A stretch of 64,000 bases of DNA from Ruminococcus callidus (GCF_020709055.1 NZ_JAJFCK010000015.1:1-64000), one strand, 5' to 3'. Shown: positions 1 to 8,950, counted from the stretch's first letter. Notes: generated from the letters alone by a model not told the origin. Made by a program: numbers and translations.

Positions 1-8
1 GCCTCTCT

Positions 9-184
9 ATTCTATCACACTTTCGCTTTCTTGTCAAGTGAACTTTTCTTGAACAATTTTCAGAAGCTTAACCGCCGAACTCCCGTTCCGTTCTTCCGCT
101 TCTTCCCTCTGTCCTTTCATTCCTTTGACTTTCGCTCTCGTGCGACAGCTTTATTATTATATCACATCCATCCACCTTTGTCAA
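9..184 (-). promoter_or_regulatory. Tandem strong promoters firing off the left edge
   Basis: Two near-consensus sigma-A promoters point leftwards. The distal one has a -35 TTGACA (184-179), a 17-nt spacer and TATAAT (161-156). The proximal one has TTGACA (37-32), a 17-nt spacer and TAGAAT (14-9). No open frame with a ribosome binding site lies between them. Tandem perfect -35 boxes with a non-coding leader are typical of rRNA operons, so an rrn operon or other stable RNA just outside the window is inferred. The rest of 185-315 holds only the terminator of the next gene. Confidence 0.6.
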
Positions 185-240
185 GAAAATGATTATAAAC
201 TTTTGAAGTAATTCTTTGTACAATTCATACAATTCTTAAT

Positions 241-283
241 CAAAAAAGAGCTGCCCGCAGCTAATACAACCGCAGGCAGCTCC
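241..283 (-). terminator. Terminator of the foldase-like lipoprotein gene
   Basis: On the minus strand the arms GAGCTGCC and GGCAGCTC, with extra inner pairs, are followed by a run of six T. The hairpin sits about 35 nt past the stop of the lipoprotein gene. Confidence 0.75.
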
Positions 284-315
284 ATTTTCTCTTATTTCAC
301 GGATGATAGACTCGC

Positions 316-1701
316 TTATTTCGAGCTAAAGTCCAGATCAAATGCATCATAGCGCTTGATTGCACGATCATTCTTCTCTACCGTCTGTGCATCGCACCAC
401 TGATCCAGCATATCCTCAAAGGCATCACTGTACTTTCTGGTTACTACAGAGGTCTTCTGCGTATCCGACCAGAGATCATCGTCCGTCATTCTCTCTTCAA
501 TGTCCAGACGCAGCACCAGATAGCATGCCTCATCATCCTCTACCACAGCCGGCACGCCCAGCTTGGCATCATTAAAGATATAGTCATACGCCTTCTTCGA
601 CGGGGTATAGGTGATGTCCTCTTCCTTGGTCTTTTCGTTTGTGGTCACCTTGGCAATGATAGTTTCATTGGCGTACTTCGATGTGGTAGTGGTAGTTTCC
701 CCGCTGCCATCGGATTCGCCAGTGGTTGCCTCTGTAGCGGTTTCCTCCGAAGCAGACTCCTCTGCTGCTGTAGTTTCCGCAGCTTCATCTGCACCGGCAG
801 TTTCTGTTGCAGCTGCACTGTCTTCCTCTGTAACTGCGGTGGTAGTTGTTTCTGCCGTGGTCGTGGTTGCAGCGGTTGTTGTGGTAGTCGCTGCGATCTC
901 GTTGCCGTTCTCATCGGTTGCCGAAGTAGCAGTTTCCGCAGCAGCCTCCTCGGAAATGGAAGTCACATAGGCATTATAATCTGTCTGGATGGCATCCATC
1001 TCATCCAGCATTGCCTCTTCGTCGCCCTCTTTGGCTTCCACACGCTTCAGGTAGCCATTTACCTGCTCCAGCATTGCATCCTTGGCATCCGACTTCAGCA
1101 GATCGCCGTTGCCGTCCTTCAGATCAATCTTGATATAACGAACACGAGCATCGTTGTCGATGTAGTATTCCTTCAGCTCATCCTCGGTAACGCCCTCTTC
1201 GCCGTCAATGTCATAGTAGTACAGGAACAGGTCGTTGGTGTGGTAGGTGTTTTCCAGCACCAGCTTCACAGACTCCTTAGAAATTCCGTTTGCCTCAAAG
1301 GTCTTGGAGTTGGTGTCCCAGAAGTTGTTCAGCGTGTTGTCGATCTCTGTCTTGCTCTCATCCGAAAGTTCCAGAGAAAGCTCGCTGTACTTCTGTTCTA
1401 CTGCCACATACTGCTGGCAATATTCCAGCGTCTTGTCCTTGATCCAGGTTTCTGTGTCCTTGCCGTCGATTTTCTGCGCCTTGACCACATCATTGTCCGA
1501 AGTGTCCAGCTCAGAATTCTGGGACTGCAGCGTGCTGACTGCCTCAGAATAAGCGGAGTATGCAAAGTAGATGTATACGCCTGCCTTTACCTGCATTCCA
1601 TCGATGGTCATCGCATAGGCAGTATTGCTGCCGCACGCAGCAAGGGAGCCAACCATTGCAGTGGCCATCAGTCCAGCCACGATTTTTTTCCATTTTGACA
1701 T
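316..1701 (-). CDS. PrsA/SurA-like foldase lipoprotein with Thr-rich linker
   Basis: A 461-residue exported lipoprotein, probably an extracytoplasmic chaperone. The N-terminus is a signal peptide with the lipobox SLAAC, so Cys23 would be lipidated. Residues about 30-245 are helical and acidic, like a SurA N-terminal chaperone domain. A Thr/Ala/Glu-rich linker fills about 247-340 and a C-terminal domain follows. I see no clear parvulin PPIase motif, so isomerase activity is doubtful. The start at 1701 is preferred because GGAGGT (1717-1712) lies 10 nt upstream; the longer frame to 1725 contains that site. The foldase role is inferred from architecture; a substrate-binding lipoprotein of another kind is possible. 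Confidence 0.7.
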   Translation of the reverse strand: MSKWKKIVAGLMATAMVGSLAACGSNTAYAMTIDGMQVKAGVYIYFAYSAYSEAVSTLQSQNSELDTSDNDVVKAQKIDGKDTETWIKDKTLEYCQQYVAVEQKYSELSLELSDESKTEIDNTLNNFWDTNSKTFEANGISKESVKLVLENTYHTNDLFLYYYDIDGEEGVTEDELKEYYIDNDARVRYIKIDLKDGNGDLLKSDAKDAMLEQVNGYLKRVEAKEGDEEAMLDEMDAIQTDYNAYVTSISEEAAAETATSATDENGNEIAATTTTTAATTTTAETTTTAVTEEDSAAATETAGADEAAETTAAEESASEETATEATTGESDGSGETTTTTSKYANETIIAKVTTNEKTKEEDITYTPSKKAYDYIFNDAKLGVPAVVEDDEACYLVLRLDIEERMTDDDLWSDTQKTSVVTRKYSDAFEDMLDQWCDAQTVEKNDRAIKRYDAFDLDFSSK

Positions 1702-1808
1702 ATGTTCTGATACCTCCGAAATCATTTCCGACAGCCGAAAGCCGACTGTCTTTGTGGAAACTTCGGCGAGAACTGATCCCCGCCGGAAAATTCCCAGATA
1801 TGTATCCT

Positions 1809-1838
1809 ATTATACTACACTTTTGCGAATAAGTCCAT
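1809..1838 (-). promoter_or_regulatory. Probable promoter of the foldase-like gene
   Basis: On the minus strand ATGGAC (1838-1833) and TATAAT (1814-1809) are 18 nt apart. The -10 is perfect and the -35 weak. The leader to the start codon is about 100 nt. Confidence 0.45.
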
Positions 1839-1885
1839 ACCTTCCCGAAATTTTTTTCAAATTTTCAGAAAGTGCGCCAAAAGAA

Positions 1886-1914
1886 TTGATTTCGACCGCC
1901 GTTTATGGTATAGT
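1886..1914 (+). promoter_or_regulatory. Promoter of the SDR gene
   Basis: TTGATT (1886-1891), a 17-nt spacer and TATAGT (1909-1914), about 40 nt before the ATG. Confidence 0.6.
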
Positions 1915-1953
1915 AAAGAAAAGCATATCATCCACCGAAAGGAGTTTTGTTTT

Positions 1954-2709
1954 ATGATGAGAGCATTGATTACCGGCGCAACCTCCGGCATCGGACGTGC
2001 CATTGCCATGGAATTCAGCCGCCGGGGCTGGGCACTGGTGCTTACCGGCAGAAACCAAAAAGCACTGGAGGAGCTTCAGCAGATGCTCCCCGTTCCCACA
2101 GAGATCATTGCGCTGGATCTCGCCGAAGATCAGGCGCCGTTTGCCCTATACGAATTTTGCCGCGGCAAGCGCATTGATGTGCTGGTCAACAACGCCGGAT
2201 TCGGCGTGTTCGGCGAGTTTACGGAAACCGACTTGCAGCAGGAACTGGAACTACTTCAGGTGAACATCCGTGCGCTGCACATTTTAACCAAGCTGTTTCT
2301 CAGGGACTTCCAGAAGCGTGGCAGCGGCAGAATCCTCAACGTGGCATCCAGCGCCGGATTTCTCACCGGTCCGCTGCTCTCCAGCTACTACGCCTCCAAA
2401 AACTATGTGGTGCGTCTTTCTCTCGCCATCGCTGAGGAGCTGCGCCACCAGCATAGCCGTGTGACCATCAGCCTGCTCTGCCCCGGCCCTGTGGACACCA
2501 AGTTCAACGACCGTGCCGGCGTGCGGTTCCGTGTCAAGGCAATGAGCGCCGAAGACGTGGCAAAAGAAGCGGTGTTTGGCGTACTCACCGGAAAACTGAT
2601 CATTATCCCCGGCATGCTCAACCAGCTCGGCATCTTCGCCTCCCATTTTGTTCCGCAGCAGCTGATGTCCCGTATTACCTATTATATTCAGGCAGCAAAG
2701 CGAAACTGA
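1954..2709 (+). CDS. Short-chain dehydrogenase/reductase (SDR family)
   Basis: A 251-residue cytosolic NAD(P)-dependent oxidoreductase of the classical SDR family. It has the Rossmann dinucleotide motif TGATSGIG at residues 7-14, an NNAGFG motif near residue 80, and the catalytic Ser and YxxxK (YASK) at about 145-150. The length fits a single-domain SDR. AAAGGAG lies about 9 nt before the first of two adjacent ATG codons. It is monocistronic, with its own promoter and a strong terminator. The substrate cannot be predicted; the C-terminal part resembles the DltE/YqjQ-like group of SDRs, a loose impression only. Confidence 0.85.
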   Translation: MMRALITGATSGIGRAIAMEFSRRGWALVLTGRNQKALEELQQMLPVPTEIIALDLAEDQAPFALYEFCRGKRIDVLVNNAGFGVFGEFTETDLQQELELLQVNIRALHILTKLFLRDFQKRGSGRILNVASSAGFLTGPLLSSYYASKNYVVRLSLAIAEELRHQHSRVTISLLCPGPVDTKFNDRAGVRFRVKAMSAEDVAKEAVFGVLTGKLIIIPGMLNQLGIFASHFVPQQLMSRITYYIQAAKRN

Positions 2710-2730
2710 AAACTTGTTCCAATCTCACCA

Positions 2731-2767
2731 AAGCCGGCAGAGGAATCCACCCCCTGCCGGCTTTTTT
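2731..2767 (+). terminator. Terminator of the SDR gene
   Basis: Perfect arms AAGCCGGCAG and CTGCCGGCTT followed by a T run, between convergent genes. Confidence 0.85.
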
Positions 2768-2776
2768 CAAGCTGAT

Positions 2777-3952
2777 TTATTTCTTTGCAGCCTCATGCAC
2801 CGCCTTTGCCAGCTCGCAAAGTGCTGTCTCATCCGTCTGCTTCACCGCAGAACGAATGGTAATTGTCGTATCCAGCACTGTCACGTTTTTCATCGTATCC
2901 AGATACGACCGCATTTTCTTGGCTGCCGAGGGTGCCCAGGAGCCGTTTTCCACCAGTGCCACAGTGCGGTTCTGGAACGCCTTTGCCTGCAAGTGCAGCA
3001 GAAATTCCTCCATGGGCAGAAAAACACCGCCGTCATAGCTGGCTGCTGCCAATACCATCCGATCATACCGGAACGCAGCCTGCACTGCATCTGACATATC
3101 GCAGCGAGTCAGATCCAGCACAGTCACCTGCTCGCCCAGCTCCCAGAGCTGTTCCGACAGAAATTCCGCTGCCTTTGCGGTGTTCCCGTGAATGGAGGCA
3201 TATGCCACCAGCACACCGCTCGCCTCCGGCTGGTAACTGCTCCAAGTCTGATACTTCTGCAAATAAGGTGTCAGGTCGCCGTTCAAAATCGGCCCGTGCA
3301 GCGGACAAATCGTCCGAATCTGCAATCCGGCTGCTTTTTTCAGAAGCGTCTGCACCGGCGCGCCGTATTTTCCCACAATGTTGATGTAATACCGCCGTGC
3401 CTCATCCGTCCACGGCTCATCGGTATCCAGTGCGCCAAACTTGCCGAACGCATCTGCGGAAAAGAGCACCTGCTCCTTCTCCTCATAGCTGACCATGACC
3501 TCCGGCCAGTGCACCATAGGTGCCATGACAAAATGCAGGGTGTGTTCGCCCAGCGAGAGAGTGTCCCCCTCTTTTACAGCAATGGTCGGATTTGTCGGTA
3601 CCTGCCGGAAAAAGTTCGGCAGCATTGCCAACGCTTTCGCCGAGCCTACCAGCGTCATCTCCGGATATGCGGAAGTCAGAATGCCAATACTTCCCGCATG
3701 ATCCGGCTCCATGTGGGAAATAATCAGATAGTCCGGCTGGCGGTCGCCCAGCACCTCCATCAGATTTTCCATCCACTGTTCCGTTGCTGCCGGATCTACC
3801 GTGTCCATAATGGCAAGCTTCTCGTCCTGAATCACATAGGAATTATACGAAACACCATTGGGGACGGAATACTGGCTCTCAAACAGGTCAATGGTCTTGT
3901 CATCTACACCAATATAAAAAATCGCCTTGGAATCTGGAATTGTCTGTAACAT
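2777..3952 (-). CDS. Flavodiiron protein (FprA-type oxygen/NO reductase)
   Basis: A 391-residue A-type flavoprotein that reduces O2 to water, or NO to N2O, in anaerobes. The N-terminal metallo-beta-lactamase-like domain carries the di-iron motif HMEPDH near residue 80 and further ligands HW and HGP. The C-terminal third is a flavodoxin domain with an FMN loop around SIHGNT. The start at 3952 has GGAGG about 8 nt upstream; the frame to 3973 adds seven unsupported residues. Two Fur-like boxes lie in the leader. Together with the PerR-like regulator and rubrerythrin at 9 kb it suggests an oxygen-tolerance programme. O2 versus NO preference cannot be read from sequence. Confidence 0.92.
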   Translation of the reverse strand: MLQTIPDSKAIFYIGVDDKTIDLFESQYSVPNGVSYNSYVIQDEKLAIMDTVDPAATEQWMENLMEVLGDRQPDYLIISHMEPDHAGSIGILTSAYPEMTLVGSAKALAMLPNFFRQVPTNPTIAVKEGDTLSLGEHTLHFVMAPMVHWPEVMVSYEEKEQVLFSADAFGKFGALDTDEPWTDEARRYYINIVGKYGAPVQTLLKKAAGLQIRTICPLHGPILNGDLTPYLQKYQTWSSYQPEASGVLVAYASIHGNTAKAAEFLSEQLWELGEQVTVLDLTRCDMSDAVQAAFRYDRMVLAAASYDGGVFLPMEEFLLHLQAKAFQNRTVALVENGSWAPSAAKKMRSYLDTMKNVTVLDTTITIRSAVKQTDETALCELAKAVHEAAKK

Positions 3953-3988
3953 AAGATTTCCTCCTTCCGGCAAACGCCGATGTTAAAA

Positions 3989-4034
3989 GTTGAATCATTC
4001 TCAAATAGTAATCGTTCTCATTAGAAATAGTATA
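3989..4034 (-). promoter_or_regulatory. Leader with -10 box and two Fur/PerR-like boxes upstream of the flavodiiron gene
   Basis: A minus-strand TATACT (4034-4029) is followed downstream by two similar 15-mers, GTTGAATCATTCTCA (3989-4003) and TAGTAATCGTTCTCA (4006-4020), repeated with a 17-bp period. They share AATCxTTCTCA and resemble the half-symmetric 7-1-7 sites of Fur-family repressors. The position just past the start point suits repression. The regulator is inferred, not shown. Confidence 0.45.
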
Positions 4035-4087
4035 TCATGCTGTGCCGTGCTTTTCATGAATTTTCGACGAACAAAAGAAAAACATTC

Positions 4088-4972
4088 TCAAGCAGACTTT
4101 TCCTTTTCTCCGTCTCTCCGCTGGTACAAAAACATGAGTACTCCCATGGTGATGATAATGAGATACCCCGCAAGGCTCATCCAGTCCGGAATCTGGGCAA
4201 ACAGCAGAAATCCCAGTCCGGCAGCAAACAGAATCTGCGTGTAATCATAGACGGAGATGTCCTTTGCCGGTGCATAGCAGTAGGCGGATGTGATTCCGAA
4301 CTGTCCGCCGGCAGCGGAAAGCCCTGCCATCACCAAAATCAGCAGCTGCTTCCATGTCATCGGCTCATAGGCAAGCAGCAGATACGGCAGTGTCACCACA
4401 CAGGAAAACGCCGAGAAGAAAAAGACGATATACGTTTTATTCTCGCCGATCTGCCCCAGCTTCCGCACCATGGCATAGGCAACGCCAGCACCCAGTCCGC
4501 CCAGCAGACCGATGAGCGACGGAAACAATGCCGCATTGGAAAAGCTGGGCTTGATGACGAACAAGCTTCCCACAAACGCCCCCAGCACAATCATCCCCTG
4601 CTGCCACGTGAGCTTCTCCTTGAGAATCAGCCACGAGCACAGAATGACAAAAAACGGCGACATCTTATTCAAGATCGAGGCATCCGAGAGCGCCAGGTGA
4701 TCGATGGCGTAGAAGTTGCAGAGAATCCCCATCGTTCCGGCAGCTGCACGAATCAGCAGGTACGGCAGTGCGCCTTTCCGGGGCAAAAATTTTCCCTTTT
4801 GGCGCAGAAGCATCACCAGCGCAAAGGTCAGCGCAACCAGATTCCGGAAAAAACTCTTCTGAATAAACGGCAAATCGCCGGCAAGCCGGACAAAGGCGTT
4901 CATCCAGGCAAAACAAAAGGCAGACAGGATGATACAAAGCGTCCCCTTCTGCCGATTGGATAAGGCAATCAC
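4088..4972 (-). CDS. EamA/DMT-family membrane transporter
   Basis: A 294-residue inner-membrane protein with about ten hydrophobic segments arranged as two EamA repeats, typical of the drug/metabolite transporter superfamily. The start is a GTG at 4972 with GGAGG about 8 nt upstream; an ATG two bases further upstream is out of frame. The C-terminus is basic and cytoplasmic. Substrates in this superfamily range from amino acids to nucleotide sugars and the neighbours give no hint. It faces away from the HD-domain gene and has no close partner. Confidence 0.85.
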   Translation of the reverse strand: MIALSNRQKGTLCIILSAFCFAWMNAFVRLAGDLPFIQKSFFRNLVALTFALVMLLRQKGKFLPRKGALPYLLIRAAAGTMGILCNFYAIDHLALSDASILNKMSPFFVILCSWLILKEKLTWQQGMIVLGAFVGSLFVIKPSFSNAALFPSLIGLLGGLGAGVAYAMVRKLGQIGENKTYIVFFFSAFSCVVTLPYLLLAYEPMTWKQLLILVMAGLSAAGGQFGITSAYCYAPAKDISVYDYTQILFAAGLGFLLFAQIPDWMSLAGYLIIITMGVLMFLYQRRDGEKEKSA

Positions 4973-5081
4973 ATGAAATTCCTCCTCATTGACAAAATGC
5001 TGCCTGCATCGGCACTGTATTCAGTATAGCATATCGCCTCCGGATTGTCCAGCGGATTTTCCTAGAATTCTCGCATTTCAC

Positions 5082-5110
5082 TTGACAAAAACAAAAAAAT
5101 CTGCTACACT
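5082..5110 (+). promoter_or_regulatory. Promoter of the HD-domain gene
   Basis: TTGACA (5082-5087), 17-nt spacer, TACACT (5105-5110). Confidence 0.7.
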
Positions 5111-5178
5111 ACTAGATAGAAAGCCAGCGGTGCACAAAATTTTTGAAACCGCTGCGCACAGATCCGCAGGGAGAGCCT

Positions 5179-5754
5179 TTGGAACGCTCCCGCCTGCTTC
5201 GCACCGGTGCAATGGAAAGGATGATGTACTGCATGCTGCATGCAACCGGTTCCAAAAAAGAACTGACCGCCCGAACCTACTATTTTCTTGTCTCCGATCT
5301 TTTGGAGCACGACGAGGTTCAGCGTCTGAAGCAATTCCGTCACCATGTGCATACCACAAGATTTCAGCACAGTTTGAACGTCTCTTATTACAGCTATTGG
5401 CTTTGCCGGCGTTTCCACTGGGATGCAGTTTCTGCGGCACGTGCCGGTCTGCTCCACGATCTCTATTTCTATGAGACCAGCGAGTACGATCGGGAACAGG
5501 CACCCAACCAGATCTCACACCTGACATTTCACCCGAAGCTTGCACTGCTCAATGCCTCTATGCGCTTCTCTCTCAACGCCATGGAAAAGGACATCATTGT
5601 CCACCACATGTGGCCAATCTCCAGACAGCGTCCGCAGTACAAGGAGAGCTTCGTGGTCTCCTTTGTTGATAAGTATGTTGCCGTTCTGGAATACTTTGCG
5701 CCGCTGTTCCGGCGTATGCGTGCATCTGCCCGCACGGTCTGGGAAATCCGATAA
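5179..5754 (+). CDS. HD-domain phosphohydrolase family protein
   Basis: A protein of about 191 residues with an HD metal-binding core: the His of RFQHSLNVSYYSY, then the pair in GLLHDLYFYE and a later VHHMW His with an Asp in FVDKY. These suit a metal-dependent phosphohydrolase, possibly acting on nucleotides. The start is uncertain. TTG at 5179 has AGGGAG five nt upstream; TTG 5143 has no ribosome binding site, and ATG 5212 or 5221 would still keep the HD core. A consensus promoter lies just upstream. The gene precedes the TPP riboswitch but has no known thiamin role. Confidence 0.75.
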   Translation: MERSRLLRTGAMERMMYCMLHATGSKKELTARTYYFLVSDLLEHDEVQRLKQFRHHVHTTRFQHSLNVSYYSYWLCRRFHWDAVSAARAGLLHDLYFYETSEYDREQAPNQISHLTFHPKLALLNASMRFSLNAMEKDIIVHHMWPISRQRPQYKESFVVSFVDKYVAVLEYFAPLFRRMRASARTVWEIR

Positions 5755-5774
5755 GCGATAACAAAACAAAAAAC

Positions 5775-5862
5775 ACGGGAGCTTGCTATGCGCAGGCTGA
5801 GAGGAAACGCAGACGTTTCGACCATACCTGATTTGGGTAATGCCAACGTAGGGAACCATGCA
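5775..5862 (+). promoter_or_regulatory. TPP riboswitch (THI element)
   Basis: The conserved pieces are in order: GGGAGC at 5777, GCTGAGAGGA at about 5796, a variable P3 stem, GACCATACCTGATTTGGGTAA bracketed around 5819-5840, then TGCCAACGTAGGGAACCATG. This is the thiamin pyrophosphate aptamer that shuts off thi genes when TPP is plentiful. It lies directly upstream of thiE-thiD-thiC. Confidence 0.95.
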
Positions 5863-5876
5863 CATCATTGCAATGG

Positions 5877-5908
5877 GCATGCCACGAAGGCGTGCTCATT
5901 TTTCTTTT
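5877..5908 (+). terminator. Riboswitch expression-platform terminator
   Basis: Hairpin GCATGCC / GGCGTGC with loop ACGAA followed by a T-rich run, 15 nt past the TPP aptamer. This suggests control by premature termination. Confidence 0.7.
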
Positions 5909-6004
5909 ATCATAATCATAGGGACTTCGCAGCACTGCACAAAGCCAGCCTGACGGTTTTACACAGCGTTGCCCAAAGAATTGAGGAAAGCGAGGAACTC
6001 CAAC

Positions 6005-6646
6005 ATGAAACTATCCCCATCGGCATTCCAGTTATACGCCATCACAGAACCAAGCGCCAAGCTCACAGAAAATGTCCGCGCAGCCATTGACGGCGGCATC
6101 ACCATGCTGCAAATTCGGGAAAAGAACTGCACAACACAGCGCCTGATCCAGCTCGCCTACCCTCTCGTCAACATCTGCCGCAGCGCCGGCATTCCCTGCA
6201 TCATCAACGACAATGTAGAAGCAGCACGTGTGCTGGGTGCGGACGGCGTACACGTGGGGCAGCGGGACATGAAGCTGAAAAAGGCACGGGAAATCCTGGG
6301 AGATTCCGCTGTCATCGGCACCAGTGCCCACTCCGTGGAGGAGGCGCTTCGTGCCGAAGCAGAGGGTGCGGATTACATCGGCTGCGGTGCGGTATTCCAA
6401 ACGGCAACCAAATCCGATGCAACGCCCCTAACCTTGGAAAAGCTGTGTGCCATTCGAAAAGCAGTTTCCATTCCCATAGTCGCCATCGGCGGAATTACGG
6501 CAGAAAATCTTCCCCACCTCTATTCTTCCGGAGCGGACGGCATCGCTGTGGTATCCGCCATCTTCGGACAACCGGACATCACACAGGCAGCCCGCAATCT
6601 GTTCGAGCTGACAAAGGTCTTTCAGAAAAGCGGGGCGCAGGTATGA
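6005..6646 (+). CDS. thiE: Thiamine-phosphate synthase ThiE
   Basis: A 213-residue cytosolic TIM-barrel enzyme that joins HMP-PP and the thiazole phosphate to give thiamin monophosphate. Visible family motifs are LYAITEP near the start, QIREKNC, IINDN, ADGVHVGQRD, GTSAHSVEEA and PIVAIGGI near the end. The ATG at 6005 is preferred, with GAGGAA about 8 nt upstream; an in-frame ATG at 5969 adds 12 residues without family similarity. It is the first gene of the TPP-riboswitch operon and its stop overlaps the thiD start (ATGA). Confidence 0.95.
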   Translation: MKLSPSAFQLYAITEPSAKLTENVRAAIDGGITMLQIREKNCTTQRLIQLAYPLVNICRSAGIPCIINDNVEAARVLGADGVHVGQRDMKLKKAREILGDSAVIGTSAHSVEEALRAEAEGADYIGCGAVFQTATKSDATPLTLEKLCAIRKAVSIPIVAIGGITAENLPHLYSSGADGIAVVSAIFGQPDITQAARNLFELTKVFQKSGAQV

Positions 6647-7449
6647 GAGGCTATCCCGTACTCACTATCGCCGGCAGCGACAGCAGCGGCGGTGCCGGCA
6701 TCCAAGCTGATCTGAAAACAATGACCATGCTGGGCTGCTACGGCATGAGCGCAATCACTGCACTGACGGCACAAAACACCACGGGTGTGCGGGAAATCCA
6801 TCCCGTTCCGGCAGCGTTTTTACAGGCGCAGATTGCCGCAGTCTGTGAGGACATTCCGCCCCTTGCCGTGAAAATCGGCATGGTCTACGATGTTCCGCAG
6901 ATTCACGCCATTGCAGAGATGGTGCAGTACTACCGCCTGACCAAACTGGTGCTGGATCCGGTGATGATCGCCACCAGCGGTGCGTCACTGCTGCGAAGCG
7001 GTGCGCAGAAAGCACTGAAAGAGAATCTGTTTTCCCTCGCCGCTTTGATTACCCCCAACATTCCGGAGGCCGAGGTCCTTACCGGCACGGCAATCACCAG
7101 CCCGGAGCAAATGGAACAGGCTGCCCTGCAGCTCTCCGCACAGTTCCGGACGGCGATCCTGCTCAAGGGCGGACACGCTGCCGCACAATGTGACGATGTC
7201 CTTGCCAAAGACGGCAGCTGTATCTGGCTGCACGGAGAACGTGTCCCCACCACAGACACCCACGGAACAGGCTGCACCCTGTCCTCCGCCATTGCGTCAC
7301 ATTTGGCGCTGGGATTTTCGCTGGAGGAGAGCGTCCGCCGTGCCAAGGCATATCTGACGCAGGCACTTCAGGCAGGACTGCATCTGGGACATGGCAACGG
7401 TCCCATTGCACACAATGCACCTTCTTTTTTTCAAAAAGATGCAATATAA
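6643..7449 (+). CDS. thiD: Hydroxymethylpyrimidine/phosphomethylpyrimidine kinase ThiD
   Basis: A 268-residue ribokinase-fold kinase that phosphorylates HMP and HMP-P to HMP-PP, the partner substrate of ThiE. The N-terminal motif is LTIAGSDSSGGAGIQADLK and the C-terminal anion-hole motif THGTGCTLSSAI contains the catalytic Asp region of the family. The start is the ATG overlapping the thiE stop; the longer frame back to 6445 lies inside thiE and is a shadow. Translational coupling with thiE is likely. Confidence 0.95.
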   Translation: MRGYPVLTIAGSDSSGGAGIQADLKTMTMLGCYGMSAITALTAQNTTGVREIHPVPAAFLQAQIAAVCEDIPPLAVKIGMVYDVPQIHAIAEMVQYYRLTKLVLDPVMIATSGASLLRSGAQKALKENLFSLAALITPNIPEAEVLTGTAITSPEQMEQAALQLSAQFRTAILLKGGHAAAQCDDVLAKDGSCIWLHGERVPTTDTHGTGCTLSSAIASHLALGFSLEESVRRAKAYLTQALQAGLHLGHGNGPIAHNAPSFFQKDAI

Positions 7450-7550
7450 CGACGTTTTTCATCGACAACCGGATTTTCTGCAAAATATCTCCGCCCTGTG
7501 CGGCAAATTTCGTGTAAGAGCTGAAAACGGCTCTGGAAAGGATTTTTCAT

Positions 7551-8882
7551 ATGTCTACTTATGCTACACAAATGGACGCTGCCAAACAAGGAATCCTGAC
7601 ACCGGAAATGGAAACCGTGGCAAAAGAAGAGCATCTGGAACCGGAACTGGTTCGGGAGCGTGTTGCCAAGGGTACAATCTGTATTCCGGCGAGCATCTAC
7701 CACAAGAGCCTGCATCCCTACGGCATCGGCGAAGGACTGCGCACCAAGATCAATGTCAATCTTGGAATCTCCGGTGACTGCCGGGACTACTCCGCTGAAT
7801 TCGAAAAGGTAAAGGTTGCGCTGAAATTCAACTGCGAGGCCATCATGGATCTCTCCAACTACGGCAAGACCAACACCTTCCGCAAGCAGCTGATCGAGAT
7901 GTCCTCTGCCATGATCGGCACAGTGCCCATGTACGATGCCATCGGCTACTTGGAAAAGGAACTGGCAGACATCAAGGCCGAGGACTTCCTGAAAGTGCTG
8001 GAGGCTCACGCCAAGGAGGGCGTAGACTTCCAGACCATTCACGCCGGCATCAACCGCCGTGCTGTAGAGGCGCTGAAGCGCACCAAGCGTACCACCAACA
8101 TTGTCTCCCGTGGCGGTTCTCTGCTCTTTGCGTGGATGGAGATGACGGGAAATGAAAATCCTTTCTATGAATATTATGACGATGTTCTGGACATCCTGAG
8201 AAAGTACGATGTGACCATCAGTCTTGGCGATGCCCTGCGTCCCGGCTGCAATGCCGACAGCACCGATGCCGGACAGATCTCCGAGCTGATCGAGCTTGGC
8301 AGCCTGACCCAGCGTGCATGGGAGCGGGATGTGCAGGTTATGGTAGAGGGTCCCGGCCATATGACCATGGACGAAATTGCTGCCAATATGAAACTGCAAA
8401 AGCGCATCTGCCACGGTGCACCGTTCTATGTGCTCGGCCCGCTTGTCACCGACATTGCACCGGGATATGACCACATCACCTCTGCCATCGGCGGTGCCAT
8501 CGCTGCTGCAAGCGGTGCGGATTTCCTCTGCTACGTGACACCGGCGGAACATCTGCGTCTGCCGGATCTGCAGGATGTGCGGGACGGCATTGTGGCATCC
8601 AAGATTGCTGCACACGCTGCCGATCTGGCAAACGGCATCCCCGGCGCACGGGAGTGGGACAACGCCATGAGCCGTGCACGCTGCGCCATCGACTGGGAGG
8701 GCATGTTCGAGCAGGCCATCGATCCGGAAAAGGCTCGCAATTACTTCGAAAGCCGTCCGCCCAAGGATCGCCACACCTGCACCATGTGCGGAAAAATGTG
8801 TGCAATGCGCACCTCCAACAAAATTCTTAACGGCGAATCTGTCACCTTCTGCGATGACAGCGCAGATTCCGCTGCCAAATAA
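7551..8882 (+). CDS. thiC: Phosphomethylpyrimidine synthase ThiC
   Basis: A 443-residue radical-SAM enzyme that rearranges AIR into HMP-P, the pyrimidine branch of thiamin synthesis. The atypical C-terminal iron-sulfur motif is visible as CTMCGKMC near residues 415-422. Other conserved stretches are [21 protein letters not shown] and [16 protein letters not shown] lies upstream of the ATG. It is about 100 nt after thiD in the same riboswitch-controlled unit. No thiazole-branch genes (thiG, thiF, thiS, thiH) are nearby. Confidence 0.95.
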   Translation: MSTYATQMDAAKQGILTPEMETVAKEEHLEPELVRERVAKGTICIPASIYHKSLHPYGIGEGLRTKINVNLGISGDCRDYSAEFEKVKVALKFNCEAIMDLSNYGKTNTFRKQLIEMSSAMIGTVPMYDAIGYLEKELADIKAEDFLKVLEAHAKEGVDFQTIHAGINRRAVEALKRTKRTTNIVSRGGSLLFAWMEMTGNENPFYEYYDDVLDILRKYDVTISLGDALRPGCNADSTDAGQISELIELGSLTQRAWERDVQVMVEGPGHMTMDEIAANMKLQKRICHGAPFYVLGPLVTDIAPGYDHITSAIGGAIAAASGADFLCYVTPAEHLRLPDLQDVRDGIVASKIAAHAADLANGIPGAREWDNAMSRARCAIDWEGMFEQAIDPEKARNYFESRPPKDRHTCTMCGKMCAMRTSNKILNGESVTFCDDSADSAAK

Positions 8883-8919
8883 AAATCCGGAAAATCCCAG
8901 CTTTTTTTCATAGATTCTC

Positions 8920-8948
8920 TTGACAAATCTCCGCAGGTAGTATATAAT
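8920..8948 (+). promoter_or_regulatory. Consensus promoter of the perR-like/rubrerythrin operon
   Basis: TTGACA (8920-8925), 17-nt spacer, TATAAT (8943-8948), a perfect sigma-A promoter. Confidence 0.8.
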
Positions 8949-8950
8949 TT

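Noticed and set aside
611..970. Poly-Val/Ser/Ala frames opposite Thr-rich linkers (also 12999-13349 and 40016-40357)
   Set aside because: They are reverse complements of ACN codons, not membrane proteins.
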